Shown here one piece after another: positions 1 through 7,092 of a stretch of DNA of 16,695 nt. Under the pieces are notes generated by a model. That model ran no database searches. It was not told the DNA's origin and was given only the letters and a program-made list of their open reading frames with translations. Location: positions 1 to 16,695 of the forward strand of contig JAJPZB010000167.1 in assembly GCA_021204635.1 (NCBI GenBank). The letters run 5' to 3'. The first letter of the stretch is position 1. Each line of letters begins with the position of its first letter. The DNA is from Opitutia bacterium. Lineage in GTDB: Bacteria; Verrucomicrobiota; Verrucomicrobiia; Opitutales; UBA953. The translations under genes and the position numbers were made by a program.

Positions 1-27
1 TGAAACGCCGCCTGACTCCGCTCCTCA
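1..27 (+). repeat. Structured core element, 3' tail cut by the window edge
   Basis: The first 27 bases match the last 27 bases of the core at 111-227 (201-227), so a further copy lies to the left of the window. It is followed directly by the motif CCACCAACCC. Confidence 0.85.
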
Positions 28-110
28 CCACCAACCCAACCGCCACCACCAACCCTACGAAAAAAATCCTCACCACAAACTTCCGTAGCACTTGCCGCTA
101 CCACCAACCC

Positions 111-227
111 GGCTACCCACCTGCGATGCAGGAGCCCACACGTAATTCTCCCGCTAAGTTAGCGGGAGGGGACCACGATAGTGGTGAGGGAGTGTGTTCG
201 TGAAACGCCGCCTGACTCCGCTCCTCA
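111..227 (+). repeat. Structured core element, copy A (117 bp)
   Basis: The core is bounded on both sides by CCACCAACCC. In order it contains hairpin 1 (CCTGC-GAT-GCAGG, 120-132), hairpin 2 (near-perfect 21-nt palindrome, 148-168, arms CTCCCGCT and AGCGGGAG), hairpin 3 (ACCAC-GATA-GTGGT, 172-185) and a small hairpin CGT-GAA-ACG near 199-207. The 3' end (ACTCC...CTCA) can pair with TGAGGGAGT at 185-193 to close the last part. No T-run follows the hairpins, so these are not ordinary terminators. Confidence 0.9.
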
Positions 228-310
228 CCACCAACCCAACCGCCACCACCAACCCTACGAAAAAAATCCTCACCACAAACTTCCGTAGCACTTGCCGCTA
301 CCACCAACCC

Positions 311-427
311 GGCTACCCACCTGCGATGCAGGAGCCCACACGTAATTCTCCCGCTAAGTTAGCGGGAGGGGACCGCGTCAGCGGTGAGGGAGTGTGTTCG
401 TTGAGCGTCGCCTGACTTTGCTCCTCG
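311..427 (+). repeat. Structured core element, copy B (117 bp)
   Basis: This copy has the same length and flanks as copy A. Hairpins 1 and 2 are identical. Hairpin 3 (372-385) reads ACCGC-GTCA-GCGGT: the stem keeps full pairing by a compensatory A-T to G-C change while two loop bases differ. The 3' part differs from copy A at several positions, mostly transitions compatible with G-T pairs (the small hairpin becomes CGT-TGA-GCG). Confidence 0.9.
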
Positions 428-520
428 CCACCAACCCGACCTCCGCCACCAACCCAAATCTCACCACCAACCACTCCGAAAAAAAATCCCACCACAAACT
501 CCACACGCGGCACTTGGCTC

Positions 521-547
521 GGTGGTGGCGGGTTTGCCGCCACCACC
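521..547. repeat. 11-bp perfect inverted repeat downstream of the esterase gene
   Basis: Arms GGTGGTGGCGG (521-531) and CCGCCACCACC (537-547) enclose a 5-nt loop. The structure lies 26 nt beyond the stop codon of the minus-strand esterase gene and is built from the local repeat motif in both orientations. It could stabilise the transcript 3' end or stop transcription. No T-run follows on the minus strand, so a classical intrinsic terminator is not supported. Confidence 0.6.
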
Positions 548-572
548 AACCCCTTTCCCTGCCACCACCAAC

Positions 573-2150
573 TCAGCGCTTTTTCAGGGCCTTGGTTGCG
601 GCGTCGGATGCCATTTCGGCGAAGGGGATTTTGTTGCGCGGGTGGACGTCGTTTTTGTCGCCGAGCCCTGCGCCGAAAGTGTCCAAATAGATGGCGCCGG
701 TATCCTTGCAGACTTTTTTCTGCAGCTCGCGATACGGAGCCCAGTCTCGGTTCATTATCGGGAGGCCGAACATCAGGAACGGGGTTTTTGCATTGGGGCG
801 CAGTTCGAGAATTATTGCGCGCAGGGTTTCCTCCATATAGTCGGAGGGAAGCGGTTTTCCGCCGTCTGCGCCGATGTTGGTGGTGGCGTTGGATTCGCCC
901 TGATACCAGAGAATTCCGGTCAGTGGAATGTGGCGGATTTTCGCCGTTCCTTCTCGTTCAAGGATGCCGAGATCCCACCACCTGCTCTCGCTGTTTTTAT
1001 CAATGCGTTTGCGATATTCCCGCGCGCACCACGCGGCGGGGAAGTCCTCGTTCGTGTCGATTTGCTTCCGGTTTGTCACGATTTTCAAAAGGTTGGGGAA
1101 CAATGGCTTTCCGGTGCTGTCGATTGCCGCCATCGTTTCGTCGCGCAAAAAGGCTTCCGTGGGCGCGCCGCCTGCGCTGACGTAGAGAATGGCAACGGGC
1201 TTTTTTGACGCTTTGGCGCGGCGAATTGCGAACGAAACCGCGATGGAGCTTTGTTTTCCGGCGTTCGCGGGCGTGACCTTCGTCCAGTTTCCGGTCTCGA
1301 AATTCCAAATCCAAATGTCGCAGCCGGCAGTTGCGGCGATTTCCGCCTTTGCCCCGACGCTCCTTTCAAGCGTCCACGCCATGTTTGACTGCCCGCCACA
1401 GAACCATACTTCGGGGCGCTTCCGCGCGATTTCCGGCGGGAGCTCGACCTTGGAGTTTTTCTTCGGGCCCGCGTTGGCGAGAATGGCGTCGCGAACGGTC
1501 TCGGCGATTATTTTGGCGCCGTCGGCATTCGGGTGAAGTTTGTCGGGGAAAACGCTCAGCAGCACGGGGCGTAGCGGCTCCTGCATGTCAATCGTTATCG
1601 CGCCGATTTTTTCTGCGACTTCGGCGAGGCTTTTTTGCATCAAAAACGGATCCGGCGCGCGGTAGAATTTTTGCCCGGGCGCGAGCGGCGAGAGTTTTCC
1701 CCAGATGAAAATTTTCGGCTTCGAGGAGAGGCGCGTATAGTCGCCGAGCAGTTTCAAATAATCGTCGCGGAACGAGCCCGGGTTTGTGAGTTCGTGCGTG
1801 AGAAACTCGCCGGAATCGTTTATTCCGAGGTTGCAGACGACGATGTCGGGCTTCCATGCGAGGGCGTCGGCGTGCTCTTTCATGAAGCGATATCCGCGCT
1901 TTTCGTTGCCGCGCATGGAGTGCAGATAGACGCCGCGGCCGGAGTTCCCGAAGTTGCGAACCTCGTATTTGTTCCCGAGCATTTTTTGCAACTGCGCGGG
2001 ATAGGAATCGGTGTCGCGGGTGGCGATGCCATAGCCATACGTTATGGAATCGCCGATGCACGCAACTTTTATCGGTGCGGCACCGAGGACAATTGACGCG
2101 AAAAACGCGCCGGCGAACAAAAACAACTTGATAATAAATTTGGGATTCAC
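573..2150 (-). CDS. Secreted two-domain SGNH hydrolase / sialate O-acetylesterase-like protein
   Basis: This 525-residue protein probably removes acetyl groups from carbohydrates outside the cytoplasm. A hydrophobic signal peptide spans about residues 4-24, ending near VLGA-A. The first SGNH domain shows GDSIT with Ser35, GNSG (68-71), GIND (109-112) and DxxH (Asp203, His206). The second is SASA-like: GQSNM with Ser255, WYQGESN (415-421) and DVHP with His503. Both domains keep their catalytic residues. The start is GTG at 2150; it is preferred because the signal peptide begins there, although no Shine-Dalgarno is visible. The gene follows trpGD by 64 nt on the same strand but is functionally unrelated. 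The natural substrate (sialic acid, xylan or other acetylated glycan) cannot be told from sequence. Confidence 0.88.
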   Translation of the reverse strand: MNPKFIIKLFLFAGAFFASIVLGAAPIKVACIGDSITYGYGIATRDTDSYPAQLQKMLGNKYEVRNFGNSGRGVYLHSMRGNEKRGYRFMKEHADALAWKPDIVVCNLGINDSGEFLTHELTNPGSFRDDYLKLLGDYTRLSSKPKIFIWGKLSPLAPGQKFYRAPDPFLMQKSLAEVAEKIGAITIDMQEPLRPVLLSVFPDKLHPNADGAKIIAETVRDAILANAGPKKNSKVELPPEIARKRPEVWFCGGQSNMAWTLERSVGAKAEIAATAGCDIWIWNFETGNWTKVTPANAGKQSSIAVSFAIRRAKASKKPVAILYVSAGGAPTEAFLRDETMAAIDSTGKPLFPNLLKIVTNRKQIDTNEDFPAAWCAREYRKRIDKNSESRWWDLGILEREGTAKIRHIPLTGILWYQGESNATTNIGADGGKPLPSDYMEETLRAIILELRPNAKTPFLMFGLPIMNRDWAPYRELQKKVCKDTGAIYLDTFGAGLGDKNDVHPRNKIPFAEMASDAATKALKKR

Positions 2151-2214
2151 GGTGGAGAAAATTTAAAACTTCAATGCCGAGAGAACGAGTTTTTTAATTA
2201 AGAAATTTGCGCGA

Positions 2215-3828
2215 TTACCCCGCCGCCTGCGTGAAGGCGATGAGCCGCTGCGCCGTTTTCCACGCCTCGCCGGAATTTATTTTTTCGAGGGCGAGAGCCG
2301 CGCCGTCGCGCAAATTTTTGACCGTGCCGTTCATGTAAAAAAGCGGGGCGGCGTTGGCGGCGACAACGGCGACGTGCGCCGGAGCGCCTTTTCCGCTGAG
2401 AATCGCCTTTGTCGTGGCGCAATTTTCTGCCGGATTTCCGCCGCGAATCGATTCCGGCGGGAATGTCTGCAAGCCGAAATCCGCCGGCGAAAGTTCGTAT
2501 TCGGAAATTTCGCCGCTGTCGTGCAATTCCGCGACCTTGGTCGTGCCGTGAACGGCTATTTCATCGGTCCCGGAGCCGTTCACGACAAAGGCGCGTTTGT
2601 ATCCGAGATTTTTCAAAGTCTGCGCAATTTGCGCGGTGAGAGCCGCGTCGTAAACCCCAATCAGGGCGAAGGTCGGGTGCGCCGGATTCACGAGCGGCCC
2701 GAGCAAATTGAAAATCGTGCGCGTTTTCAGGGCTTGGCGCACGGGAACGGCGTATTTGAAGCCCTTGTGGTAGAGCGGCGCGAAGAGAAACGCCATGCCG
2801 ACTTCGTCCATGCACACGCGCGCGGCGTCCGGCGAAATATCGAGCTTGACACCGAGAGTGGAAAGCATGTCGGACGCGCCGGATTTCGACGACACGCTCC
2901 GGTTTCCGTGCTTCGCGACTTTCACTCCGCCGCAAGCCGCGACGATCGCCGCAGTCGTGGAAATGTTTATCGAGCCCGCGCCGTCGCCGCCCGTGCCGAC
3001 GATGTCGCAAAATTCGTAGTCGGGGCGCGGGAACGGCGTCGCGTCTGCCAAGAGGGCGCGCGCCGCACCGGCAATTTCCTCGGGCGTTTCGCCGCGGAGC
3101 TTCATCGCGACGAGCGCTGCGGTCAAAAGCGGCTGCTCAACATTGCCGCGAACAACCTGCGCGAAGAACGATTCCGTGTCTTCGACGCTCAGTTTTTCGC
3201 CCGCGTAAAGCTTATCCAACACTGCGTGCGCGGGGACGCTTCCGTCTTCCTGCGAGAGAAATTTTATCGAGTTTTCGAGGAGCTTTGCGCCGTGCGGCGA
3301 CATTATCGATTCGGGGTGAAATTGGAACCCGAGCACGCGGTCTGCGCGATTTCGCACCGCCATGACCATTCTGTTTGCGCTCGCGATGACTTCGAGCGCG
3401 GGCGGCACCTTCGTCGCAATCAGCGAGTGATAGCGCGCGAACGGCGCCGGCGTGGGAATTCCCTCAAACGGCGCGACGCCGCGGTGGTCGATCTGCGAGC
3501 ATTTCCCGTGCACGATTTCGTCGGCTTCGACGATTGTCGCGCCGTAGAATTGGCAAATCGCCTGATGGCCGAGGCAGATGCCGAGCATCGGAACTTTCCT
3601 GTGGCAGAGCTCGATGAGTTTCATCAGGCAACCGGCTTCGCTCGGCGTCCCAGGCCCGGGCGAAATCACCAAAATCGGGTTTTGCATTTTCTTGATTTCA
3701 GCAAAAACGGTCTCCGCCGGAATACTGTTGCGGAAAATTTTCACGACAAAGCCCTTGCCGCGAAATTCGTCCACGAGGTTGTAGGTGAACGAATCGAAGT
3801 TATCCAAGATGACGATCGTGTTTTTCAT
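2215..3828 (-). CDS. trpGD: Fused anthranilate synthase glutaminase and anthranilate phosphoribosyltransferase (TrpG-TrpD)
   Basis: This 537-residue fusion supplies ammonia from glutamine to TrpE and then joins anthranilate to PRPP, the first two steps of tryptophan synthesis, in the cytoplasm. The class I amidotransferase domain (about 1-192) has the nucleophile Cys85 in GICLGHQ and the His171/Glu173 pair in FHPES. The phosphoribosyltransferase domain (about 200-537) has GTGGD (278-282), the KHGNRSVSSKSG segment starting at Lys306, FNLLGPLVNP and GSGTDE. The layout equals the E. coli TrpD fusion protein. It lies 46 nt downstream of trpE, so the two are probably co-transcribed. trpC, trpF, trpB and trpA are not in the window. 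The ATG at 3828 matches the usual amidotransferase N-terminus. Confidence 0.96.
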   Translation of the reverse strand: MKNTIVILDNFDSFTYNLVDEFRGKGFVVKIFRNSIPAETVFAEIKKMQNPILVISPGPGTPSEAGCLMKLIELCHRKVPMLGICLGHQAICQFYGATIVEADEIVHGKCSQIDHRGVAPFEGIPTPAPFARYHSLIATKVPPALEVIASANRMVMAVRNRADRVLGFQFHPESIMSPHGAKLLENSIKFLSQEDGSVPAHAVLDKLYAGEKLSVEDTESFFAQVVRGNVEQPLLTAALVAMKLRGETPEEIAGAARALLADATPFPRPDYEFCDIVGTGGDGAGSINISTTAAIVAACGGVKVAKHGNRSVSSKSGASDMLSTLGVKLDISPDAARVCMDEVGMAFLFAPLYHKGFKYAVPVRQALKTRTIFNLLGPLVNPAHPTFALIGVYDAALTAQIAQTLKNLGYKRAFVVNGSGTDEIAVHGTTKVAELHDSGEISEYELSPADFGLQTFPPESIRGGNPAENCATTKAILSGKGAPAHVAVVAANAAPLFYMNGTVKNLRDGAALALEKINSGEAWKTAQRLIAFTQAAG

Positions 3829-3874
3829 TGCGTTTCAAAATTGTAATTTTCCTTTGGATACGTTTGTGGCGGCA

Positions 3875-5473
3875 TCAGTGCGTGGCGTTGAGCAGGACTT
3901 TCCCCTGCGCTGCGGCGATGGCAGAAAGCGGGGCAGCCGCTTTGTTGCGGGATTCGTCTGCCTCGGAGAGCGGGTTGGAATCCGCGACGACGCCGCCGCC
4001 CGCCTGGACGATTGCCGTGCCGGAGCGCGTGACAAACGCCGAGCGGATCAGGATGCAGGTGTCCATGTCGCCGTTCCCGCAAATGTATCCGACGGCGCCG
4101 CCGTAGCTCCCGCGCCGCTCGCCCTCGACTTGGCGAATCAGCTCCGAGGCGCGGATTTTCGGCGCGCCGGTCAGCGTCCCCATGTTCATGCACGCCTGAT
4201 ACGCGTGGAGCGCGTCGAGGTCGCTGCGCAGCGTCGCGACGACGTGCGAGACCAAGTGCATCACGTGCGAATATCTGTCAACTTTCAGCAACGCGCTCGT
4301 GTGGCGCGAGTTTGTTTCCGCGATTCTCGCCAAGTCGTTGCGCGCGAGATCGACGAGCATGAGGTGCTCGGAAAGCTCCTTTTTGTCCTGCCGCAAATCG
4401 AATTCTATGCGCGAATCAAGGTCGAAATTCACCGTGCCGTCCGCGTTCAGCCCGCGTTTGCGCGTGCCCGCGATCGGCGAGAGCTCGACCCGCCGCGTCG
4501 CCGCGTCAAACTTCACGGAGATTTCGGGCGACGCGCCGAAGACCGTGAAATCGCGGTCATCGACGAGGAACATGTATGGGCTCGGGTTCGACGCACGCAG
4601 CGCGCGGTATGCGAGCTCCGGATTCGGGCACGGAAGCGAAAATCTGCGTGCGGGAACGACCTGAAAGATGTCGCCCTTGCGGATGTATGCCTTCAAGTCC
4701 TCGATTTCCTTGCCATAAACGGCGTCGCTTTTGTTGACGTCGGCAACGATTGAGCCCGATTTCGGCGGGAGCGAAATTTTCTGCGGCTTCAATTCCGCGC
4801 AGATTTTTTGGATTTGCGCCGCGCGCTTTTCTATGCGGGCGCGCTCGCCGGCATCGTCGCAGAGAATGAGCGAATCGACGGTCGCCGAGCGGGTTTTGTG
4901 GTTTATCGTGGCGAAGGTTTCGGCGAGATAAAACACGAAGTTCGGGCAAGTGTTCGCGCCTTCGGGGACGCTTGGCAATTTCTCAAAAACCTCGACCAGG
5001 TCGTAGCCAAAAATTCCGCCGAGAAAGATTTTCGACGCCGGAAAGCCGGGGAGATTTTTCAGCACGCGCAAGACGTCGAGCGGCGACTTTGCCTTCAGGC
5101 GCGTGTCCTCGTCTTGCAAGAAATCCATCTGCGGGAACGAGAAAACGATCTCCGTGGCAGAAACTTTTTCCACGCTCGCGCCGGAGAGAATGCCGCCGCA
5201 GGACGCGGCATTTTCCTGCAAGAGAGGGAACGCCGCCGCGCCGTTTGCCGTTAGGGCTTCGACGCTGACGCTCGTCCCCCTGCACACGACGCGCAGCGAG
5301 GCGTCAGCGATAATTATGCTCTGCGTTCCGGCGTGCGTCTCGATTTCGGAGGATTCGAGCAGGAGCGTGTTGCGCGCCGTTTTGTCCGCGATGGCGGAAT
5401 ATAGTGCGAGCGGATCTTCGCAATATGCGACCGGCAATGTTTTCGGTTGCGGGATTGTAATTTCCGATTTCAT
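3875..5473 (-). CDS. trpE: Anthranilate synthase component I (TrpE)
   Basis: The 532-residue protein converts chorismate to anthranilate with ammonia from the TrpG domain encoded next door. The LLES motif (38-41), part of the tryptophan feedback site, is present. The chorismate-binding domain shows PIAGTRKRG (333-341), HLMLVDLARND (370-380), GTLTGAPK (432-439) and AGGGVVADS (from 491). I chose the ATG at 5473. The frame stays open upstream to 5662, but that stretch is basic and low in complexity, and it crosses a terminator hairpin. Just upstream, a 13-bp segment is repeated with a 21-bp period (5482 and 5503) in A-rich leader sequence. There is no Shine-Dalgarno. Transcription may be controlled by attenuation in the leader. 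Confidence 0.95.
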   Translation of the reverse strand: MKSEITIPQPKTLPVAYCEDPLALYSAIADKTARNTLLLESSEIETHAGTQSIIIADASLRVVCRGTSVSVEALTANGAAAFPLLQENAASCGGILSGASVEKVSATEIVFSFPQMDFLQDEDTRLKAKSPLDVLRVLKNLPGFPASKIFLGGIFGYDLVEVFEKLPSVPEGANTCPNFVFYLAETFATINHKTRSATVDSLILCDDAGERARIEKRAAQIQKICAELKPQKISLPPKSGSIVADVNKSDAVYGKEIEDLKAYIRKGDIFQVVPARRFSLPCPNPELAYRALRASNPSPYMFLVDDRDFTVFGASPEISVKFDAATRRVELSPIAGTRKRGLNADGTVNFDLDSRIEFDLRQDKKELSEHLMLVDLARNDLARIAETNSRHTSALLKVDRYSHVMHLVSHVVATLRSDLDALHAYQACMNMGTLTGAPKIRASELIRQVEGERRGSYGGAVGYICGNGDMDTCILIRSAFVTRSGTAIVQAGGGVVADSNPLSEADESRNKAAAPLSAIAAAQGKVLLNATH

Positions 5474-5847
5474 GGATTTTCGATTTTCTTTGTTGATTTT
5501 TTGATTTTCTTTGTTCGTTCTCAAATTCTTTTGCGCAAATTTTGAACAAAAAAACCTGCGTCGTCGCCGAGCAGGTTTTTCAAAAAAAGTATTCGCTTGT
5601 TCCCAATAATTCAAAACGCGACGGGAACTGCGCGCCTGCCCGTTGTCGAGCGGCGACGCCAATTGCCGAAAAACTGCGCGTTTGTTGCAAACATGCGTTT
5701 GTGAAGTTTGCGGGCATGGAACGACTTTTCCCGAAGAACGTCAATTTTTTTCTCGACGCGGGCTCGGGCGGCGCCACTTGAAATATTTCCTCTTTTCAAA
5801 AATTGCGTTCCCGCGCATTCTTGCCGCTAATTTTTTCATTACGCGCC
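5474..5847. promoter_or_regulatory. Divergent control region of trpE and bioB
   Basis: This 374-bp gap between oppositely directed genes must hold both promoters. On the minus strand TTGACG (complement of 5739-5744 region) is a fair -35 box but has only a weak -10 at 17-bp spacing. Nearest to trpE is the terminator at 5550-5580 and an A-rich leader with two 13-bp direct repeats. On the bioB side there is a T-rich stretch (5831-5837), but no BirA-like operator that I can defend. No run of Trp codons marks a leader peptide. Confidence 0.45.
5550..5580 (-). terminator. Intrinsic terminator in the trpE leader (candidate attenuator)
   Basis: On the minus strand the sequence forms AAAAACCTGC, an 11-nt loop, then GCAGGTTTTT, continuing into a T-run of seven. 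It lies 77 nt before the trpE start. No minus-strand gene ends just upstream, because bioB is divergent, so a terminator here would act on trpE's own leader. A competing helix is available: the minus-strand complement of 5635-5642 (CGGGCAGG) can pair with that of 5568-5575 (CCTGCTCG) over 8 bp with one G-U, covering the 5' arm of the terminator. Confidence 0.68.
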
Positions 5848-7074
5848 ATGATTTACCATCTCGAAGACGTTCGCAAAGTTTACAACCTGCCGCTCACGGC
5901 GCTCATTTACTACGCGCAAGAAATTCACAGGGCGATGCAGGTGCCGGACGCGGTGCAGATAAACATGCTCCAATCGATCAAGACCGGCGCCTGCCCCGAG
6001 GATTGCGCGTATTGCCCGCAGTCGGCGAAGAGCAACACGGGCTTGAAGCCGGAGCCGCTGATGGACACGGCGGCGGTTGTCGCGGCGGCTAAAAAAGCCA
6101 AGGCGGCGGGCGCGTCGAGGTTTTGCATGGGCGCGGCGTGGCGCAAGGTCAACGACGGGCCGCAGTTTGAGAGCGTCCTCGCGTCGGTGCGCGGCGTGAA
6201 GGCCCTGGGCTTGCAGGTCTGTTGCACGCTCGGTCTCATAACCGAGCAACAGGCGGCGCGGCTGAAAGAGGCGGGTTGCGACGTTTACAACCACAATCTC
6301 GACACCTCGCGCGAGTACTACCCCGAAATCATTTCCACGAGAACCTACGACGACAGGCTCGCGACAATCCGCAATGTGCAAGCCGCGGGAATGGGCGTTT
6401 GCTCCGGCGGAATCATCGGCATGGGCGAGAGCGTTGACGACAGGCTGAAAATGCTGATCGAGCTCGCGAACATGGAAACCCAGCCCGAATCCGTGCCGAT
6501 AAACGCGCTCATTCCCTGCCCGGGAACGCCGTTGGAAGGCCGCCCGCGCGTGGATATTTTCGAGTTCGTGCGAATCATCGCCGTCGCGAGAATCCTGATG
6601 CCGAAGGCAATTGTGCGGATTTCCGCAGGGCGCGCGCAGATGAGCGACGAGGCTCAGGCGCTCTGCTTTGCCGCCGGCGCAAATTCGATTTTCCTCGGCG
6701 ACAAACTGCTGACGACGCCGAACAACGCCGCGTCAAAGGATTTTCAACTCCTCGCAAGGCTTGGACTCAAGCCGCTCGACCCCGAGGAATATCGCAGGAA
6801 AATGAATGGTTGCAAGGGCGACGGCTCCTGCGGGAATTGCACTTGTGGAGCCCACGAGGCAAATGCCGCCACCAACCCGAGTTCCACCACCAACCCAAAT
6901 TCCACCACCAACCCGAGTTCCACCACCAACCCAAATTCCACCACCAACCCAGCCGCCACCAACCCGGAAGAAAAAGAGCCCGTGCCCGAATTTGCCAAGA
7001 AGCACGAAGACGAGCTTTCGCCGGAAGGCACCTGGGCTCGCGGCTGCAACTGCGACGGCGAGCACGCGCAATAG
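5848..7074 (+). CDS. bioB: Biotin synthase with repeat-derived C-terminal tail
   Basis: The 408-residue radical-SAM enzyme inserts sulfur into dethiobiotin. The [4Fe-4S] motif CxxxCxxC is Cys49, Cys53, Cys56. Further family motifs are CCTLG, YNHNLDTS, SGGIIGMGE and the RISAGRAQMS segment. The ATG at 5848 begins MIYHLEDVRK; an upstream TTG at 5803 is not needed. The core ends near residue 322, about the usual family length. An extra tail of about 86 residues follows: a Cys-rich segment (CKGDGSCGNCTCG), then residues 341-374 built from TTNPxS units encoded by six CCACCAACCC motifs at 18-bp spacing, then an acidic end with CNCDG. The tail is probably dispensable for catalysis. No other bio genes are nearby. 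Confidence 0.95.
   Translation: MIYHLEDVRKVYNLPLTALIYYAQEIHRAMQVPDAVQINMLQSIKTGACPEDCAYCPQSAKSNTGLKPEPLMDTAAVVAAAKKAKAAGASRFCMGAAWRKVNDGPQFESVLASVRGVKALGLQVCCTLGLITEQQAARLKEAGCDVYNHNLDTSREYYPEIISTRTYDDRLATIRNVQAAGMGVCSGGIIGMGESVDDRLKMLIELANMETQPESVPINALIPCPGTPLEGRPRVDIFEFVRIIAVARILMPKAIVRISAGRAQMSDEAQALCFAAGANSIFLGDKLLTTPNNAASKDFQLLARLGLKPLDPEEYRRKMNGCKGDGSCGNCTCGAHEANAATNPSSTTNPNSTTNPSSTTNPNSTTNPAATNPEEKEPVPEFAKKHEDELSPEGTWARGCNCDGEHAQ
6869..6965 (+). repeat. CCACCAACCC array inside bioB
   Basis: Six motif copies end at 6878, 6896, 6914, 6932, 6950 and 6965, so most are spaced by exactly 18 bp. The spacers alternate GAGTTC and AAATTC, giving a 36-bp higher-order period. Because 18 is divisible by three, the array adds six residues per unit (T-T-N-P plus two) without disturbing the frame. 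Confidence 0.95.
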
Positions 7075-7092
7075 CGGTTCGGTGGTGGCGCG

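Larger units (their letters stand above)
1..400. repeat. Tandem duplication of a 200-bp unit
   Basis: Positions 1-200 and 201-400 align without gaps. I see only four differences: 175 A to 375 G, 178 A to 378 T, 179 T to 379 C and 182 T to 382 C. Positions 175 and 182 face each other in the second hairpin, so A-T becomes G-C; 178 and 179 lie in its loop. The duplication must be recent or kept homogeneous by conversion. Confidence 0.95.
1..572. repeat. Repeat island 1: CCACCAACCC arrays with structured 117-bp cores
   Basis: This stretch has no convincing gene. It holds two tandem 200-bp units (1-200 and 201-400) and a degenerate continuation to the stop codon of the esterase gene. Short CCACCAACCC-type motifs (some CCACCACAAAC, CCACCAACT) alternate with two full core elements and the 3' tail of a third. 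All C-rich motifs are on the plus strand here, so transcripts running out of the minus-strand esterase gene would carry the G-rich complement. Open frames across the island read as low-complexity peptides and are not believable proteins. Confidence 0.93.

Noticed and set aside
148..185. Core hairpins 2 and 3 as intrinsic terminators
   Set aside because: No T-run follows on either strand, and one copy (13131-13247) lies upstream of a gene rather than after one.
113..549. Minus-strand open frames of 64-78 codons inside repeat island 1, with similar peptides at 13133-13330 and 16421-16603
   Set aside because: They translate the repeat itself (Gly/Trp/Val-rich runs), recur only because the repeat recurs, and lack plausible start signals.
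1..572. CRISPR array
   Set aside because: The short motif has irregular degenerate spacers of low complexity, and the 200-bp unit is far longer than a CRISPR repeat; no cas genes are present.
2374..3846. Open frame of 490 codons on the plus strand
   Set aside because: It lies antisense to the well-supported trpGD gene and has an Arg/Ala/Val-rich composition typical of shadow frames in GC-rich DNA.
5474..5662. N-terminal extension of TrpE by 63 residues
   Set aside because: The extension is basic and low in complexity, is read through the terminator hairpin at 5550-5580, and the family N-terminus fits the ATG at 5473.
7075..7092. Terminator between the convergent bioB and nspC genes
   Set aside because: The 18-nt gap contains no hairpin with a T-run; it looks only like a small remnant of the repeat motif.
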